Assembly: GCA_947581755.1 (NCBI GenBank)
Contig: CANPVN010000007.1
Location: 1-54,264 of the forward strand
Direction: 5' to 3'
Source of the DNA: an uncultured Clostridia bacterium
Lineage (GTDB): Bacteria > Bacillota > Clostridia > Christensenellales > Pumilibacteraceae
Length of the DNA stretch: 54,264 nucleotides
Position numbers and translations under genes: made by a program. Numbering within the stretch: the stretch's first letter is position 1; each line of letters opens with the position of its first letter. Shown here one piece after another: positions 52,356 to 54,264 of the stretch. The notes below the pieces were generated by a model. It did not search any database and had not been told where the DNA came from. It saw only the letters and a program-made list of their open reading frames with translations.

Positions 52356-52538
52356 TTATTTGCAGCAGGAGTTTTGTCCGCCGCAAAGGCAGTTAAGCAG
52401 CAAAAACCAAAGGATAATGTCGCAGCAATCGCAGCCTTTTCTGTCGTAGCAGCCGTTGTCGTTGTTGCCGCAGCAGCACAAGAGGATCAGGATCAAAAAG
52501 AGATCGTTGTTGCAGCCGCATCCGTTGTTATGAAACAT
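52356..52538 (-). CDS. Cysteine-rich small protein
   Basis: 60 residues from ATG 52538 with AAGGAGG 7 nt upstream. Thirteen cysteines occur in clusters (GCGC, CCC, GCDCC, NCLC, SCC) between hydrophobic stretches (LFLILILL, IILWFLLL). The arrangement resembles the short high-cysteine proteins annotated in Clostridia as chorion-class HCB-like, whose function is unknown. A spore-coat or envelope role is only a guess. The opposite strand also has an open frame, but it lacks a ribosome binding site. Confidence 0.72.
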   Translation of the reverse strand: MFHNNGCGCNNDLFLILILLCCCGNNDNGCYDRKGCDCCDIILWFLLLNCLCGGQNSCCK

Positions 52539-52569
52539 TGTACTTCCTCCTTATAGAATTTCTCGGGCG

Positions 52570-52605
52570 GAAGAGAAGAATTCCCCGGGAAAAATTCCTC
52601 TCTTC
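52570..52605. repeat. Inverted repeat upstream of the cysteine-rich gene
   Basis: GAAGAGAAGAATT (52570-52582) and AATTCCTCTCTTC (52593-52605) form an imperfect hairpin around CCCCGGG, 30-65 nt upstream of the minus-strand ATG. It may be an operator or part of its leader. Confidence 0.5.
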
Positions 52606-52725
52606 ACGTGAATATCTTACGGTACTTCTTTTGGAATTTCATCATAAGTGAGGCTTTCGATTCGAACGCTTTTCGATATATCTACTGTCATAATATGACC
52701 GAAAAAACGAATTGTGATATATTGC

Positions 52726-52754
52726 TTGACAAAAAATTTTTTATTTTTTATATT
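52726..52754 (+). promoter_or_regulatory. glyS promoter
   Basis: TTGACA 52726-52731, 17 nt, TATATT 52749-52754. The resulting leader is only about 28 nt, so there is no room for a T-box. Confidence 0.8.
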
Positions 52755-52787
52755 ATCATCGATAAGGAAAAAAGGAGCATTTTGAAA

Positions 52788-54170
52788 ATGGCTGAATTGA
52801 CTATGGATAAACTTGTGGCTCTTTGCAAGGGCAGGGGCTTTATTTTTGCGGGGAGCGAGATCTACGGCGGACTCGCCAACACTTGGGATTACGGTCCTTT
52901 GGGCGTGGAGTTGATAAACAATATAAAGAAACAGTGGTGGAAGAGTTTTGTCACTCAATCCAAATACAACGTGGGAATAGACTGCGCGATTCTTATGAAT
53001 TCCTCTGTTTGGGAAGCGAGCGGACATATAGGCGGATTTTCCGATCCGTTGATGGATTGCCGCAGTTGCAAGTCTCGTCATCGCGCCGACGAACTTGTCG
53101 AAAAATATATTGAGAAGAAGGGACTTGATATAAAGATAGCGGGTTGGAGCGACGAGCAACTTTCGGAATTTATCAAAGAAAAGGGCATTACTTGTCCCGT
53201 GTGCGGAAAAAGCGACTTTACTCCCATAAAGAAGTTCAACCTTATGTTCAAGACTTTCCAAGGAGTCACCGAGGACACCGCGGCTACCGTTTATTTGCGT
53301 CCCGAAACGGCTCAAGGCATATTCGTGAATTTCAAAAATCTTATGAGAACGACAAGGACGAAGATGCCTTTCGGCGTGGCGCAGATAGGAAAATCCTTCC
53401 GTAACGAGATAACTCCCGGCAACTTCATTTTCAGAACGAGAGAGTTCGAACAGATGGAACTCGAATTTTTCTGTAAGCCCGACACCGACCTCGAATGGTT
53501 CGCCTATTGGAAAGATTTCTGCCACAAGTGGCTTCTCGACCTCGGCATAAAGGAAGAGAATCTTCGTATCCGCGACCACGAAAAGGCGGAACTGAGTTTT
53601 TACAGCAAGGCGACCAGCGACTTCGAATTCAAATTTCCTTTCGGTTGGGGAGAGTTGTGGGGAATTGCGGACAGAACGGATTTCGATTTGAGATGTCACG
53701 AGAAAAAGAGCGGACAATCTATGGAATACACAGACCCCGTAACCAACGAAAAATACGTGCCCTACTGTATCGAACCTTCGCTTGGAGTGGGCAGAGCGGC
53801 GCTTGCCTTTATGTGCAACGCCTATGAAGAAGAGCAACTCGAGGGCGGAGAGACGAGAGTGGTTTTGAGACTTCATCCCACACTTGCTCCTTATAAAGTT
53901 GCGGTGCTTCCTTTGCAGAAGAATTTGTCCGAAAAAGCCGACGCCGTTTATACAACGCTCACCAAAGAGTTCTCTTGCGCGTATGATCTTGCGGGTTCTA
54001 TCGGAAAGCGTTATCGTCGTCAGGACGAAATAGGTACGCCTTTCTGTCTTACCGTTGACTTCGAAACTCTCGAAAACGATACGGTAACCATACGAGACAG
54101 GGACTCCATGCAGCAAATAAGGATCTCGACGGATAAAGTAAAGGACTATATAGAGGACTTTTTGAAATAG
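52788..54170 (+). CDS. glyS: Glycyl-tRNA synthetase, alpha2 type
   Basis: 460 residues from ATG 52788 (AAAGGAG upstream). Class II motifs: [20 protein letters not shown] at the N-terminus, motif 2 [20 protein letters not shown] with MELEFF, and motif 3 [13 protein letters not shown]. The Cys pairs in [19 protein letters not shown] and [11 protein letters not shown] form a zinc site. The C-terminal anticodon-binding domain begins [16 protein letters not shown]. It charges tRNA-Gly. The enzyme is the single-chain form, not the GlyQ/GlyS tetramer. An IS-like element begins 23 bp after the stop. Confidence 0.97.
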   Translation: MAELTMDKLVALCKGRGFIFAGSEIYGGLANTWDYGPLGVELINNIKKQWWKSFVTQSKYNVGIDCAILMNSSVWEASGHIGGFSDPLMDCRSCKSRHRADELVEKYIEKKGLDIKIAGWSDEQLSEFIKEKGITCPVCGKSDFTPIKKFNLMFKTFQGVTEDTAATVYLRPETAQGIFVNFKNLMRTTRTKMPFGVAQIGKSFRNEITPGNFIFRTREFEQMELEFFCKPDTDLEWFAYWKDFCHKWLLDLGIKEENLRIRDHEKAELSFYSKATSDFEFKFPFGWGELWGIADRTDFDLRCHEKKSGQSMEYTDPVTNEKYVPYCIEPSLGVGRAALAFMCNAYEEEQLEGGETRVVLRLHPTLAPYKVAVLPLQKNLSEKADAVYTTLTKEFSCAYDLAGSIGKRYRRQDEIGTPFCLTVDFETLENDTVTIRDRDSMQQIRISTDKVKDYIEDFLK

Positions 54171-54192
54171 AAAAGACACGCGCGCTTTGATA

Positions 54193-54264
54193 TGCACCCC
54201 AAAAGTTAGACACTTTAGGAGGTGCATATTTTTATGGGAAGAAAGAAGAAAATTAACACAAAGT
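54193..54264 (+). mobile_element. Left end of an IS3-like insertion sequence (partial)
   Basis: TGCACCCCAAAAGTTAGACA at 54193-54212 has the form of an IS3-family terminal repeat, which typically begins TG.ACCCC.AAAGTT.GACA. A ribosome binding site (AGGAGG) and a transposase-like start follow at once. The element runs off the window, so its right end and target duplication are not visible. Confidence 0.72.
54234..54264 (+). CDS. Start of an IS3-type OrfA transposase (partial)
   Basis: ATG 54234 with AGGAGG upstream reads MGRKKKINTK to the window edge. A short basic start right after an IS3-like terminal repeat fits OrfA, the helix-turn-helix subunit of the transposase. Only ten residues are visible. 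Confidence 0.6.
   Translation, partial: MGRKKKINTK

Noticed and set aside
52374..52556. Ala/Val-rich + strand ORF opposite the cysteine-rich gene
   Set aside because: It has no ribosome binding site and is the complement of a well-started minus-strand gene.
52539..52787. T-box riboswitch upstream of glyS
   Set aside because: No T-box core sequence was found, and the promoter at 52726-52754 leaves a leader of only about 28 nt.
52617..54227. Long minus-strand frame (536 codons) opposite glyS
   Set aside because: A shadow of a strongly coding + strand gene, with no ribosome binding site or recognisable protein features.

Overview
The window looks like chromosome from an uncultured, probably gut-associated, spore-forming member of the Clostridia (Bacillota). 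The support is a complete spoIIE, a ferritin and a rubrerythrin, ammonia-dependent NAD synthetase, alpha2-type glycyl-tRNA synthetase, BspA-type leucine-rich lipoproteins, a cysteine-rich clostridial small protein, SigA-type promoters (TTGACA-17-TATAAT) and strong AGGAGG ribosome binding sites. GC content appears to be in the low forties by eye. A closer taxonomic placement is not possible from the sequence alone.

Layout. 1-1322: a gene tail, a decayed AAA-ATPase/DUF4143 remnant and an HD-domain protein. 1378-5848: an operon encoding a YwaF-like membrane domain fused to an ABC ATPase, a large ABC permease and a small anchored protein. 6018-15886: an envelope/export region with a large Ig-like lipoprotein, a membrane-bound XRE regulator, two secreted proteins of unknown function, and two MacB-like ABC transporters whose ATPase halves are identical DNA over 791 bp. 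Between them is an elaborate control region with five helically phased ATGTACAT boxes, two promoters and a 7-codon ORF. 16081-17922: a membrane-anchored M4 metallopeptidase. 18033-19745 (minus strand): mscL, a small unknown gene and a DegV protein. 19934-27439: a second membrane XRE regulator, mnmE, smpB, an ankyrin protein, an M42 peptidase, an ABC-F protein and guaA. 27656-33214: two BspA-like leucine-rich lipoproteins flanking an unknown lipoprotein.

33336-41208 is a complete type II-A CRISPR-Cas system. It has a tracrRNA on the minus strand with its own consensus promoter, then cas9-cas1-cas2-csn2, a leader ending TTTTGAG, and 25 spacers between 26 repeats (the last one truncated). All Cas9, Cas1 and Cas2 catalytic residues that can be checked are present, so it appears functional. 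Two spacers encode the same decapeptide, FGYDFPDKFF, on the minus strand with only synonymous differences, which points to two infections by related elements or selection on one gene.

41306-54170: a YgjP-like metallopeptidase, ferritin, spoIIE, a small membrane protein, rubrerythrin, a monofunctional biotin ligase, a 1449-residue anchored protein built of about five diverged repeats, nadE, a cysteine-rich small protein and glyS. The window ends in the left end of an IS3-like element. Three genes (the second XRE gene, mnmE and the gene at 45103) have consensus promoters whose -10 box ends 6-7 nt before the ATG and show no ribosome binding site, so they are probably translated from leaderless mRNA.
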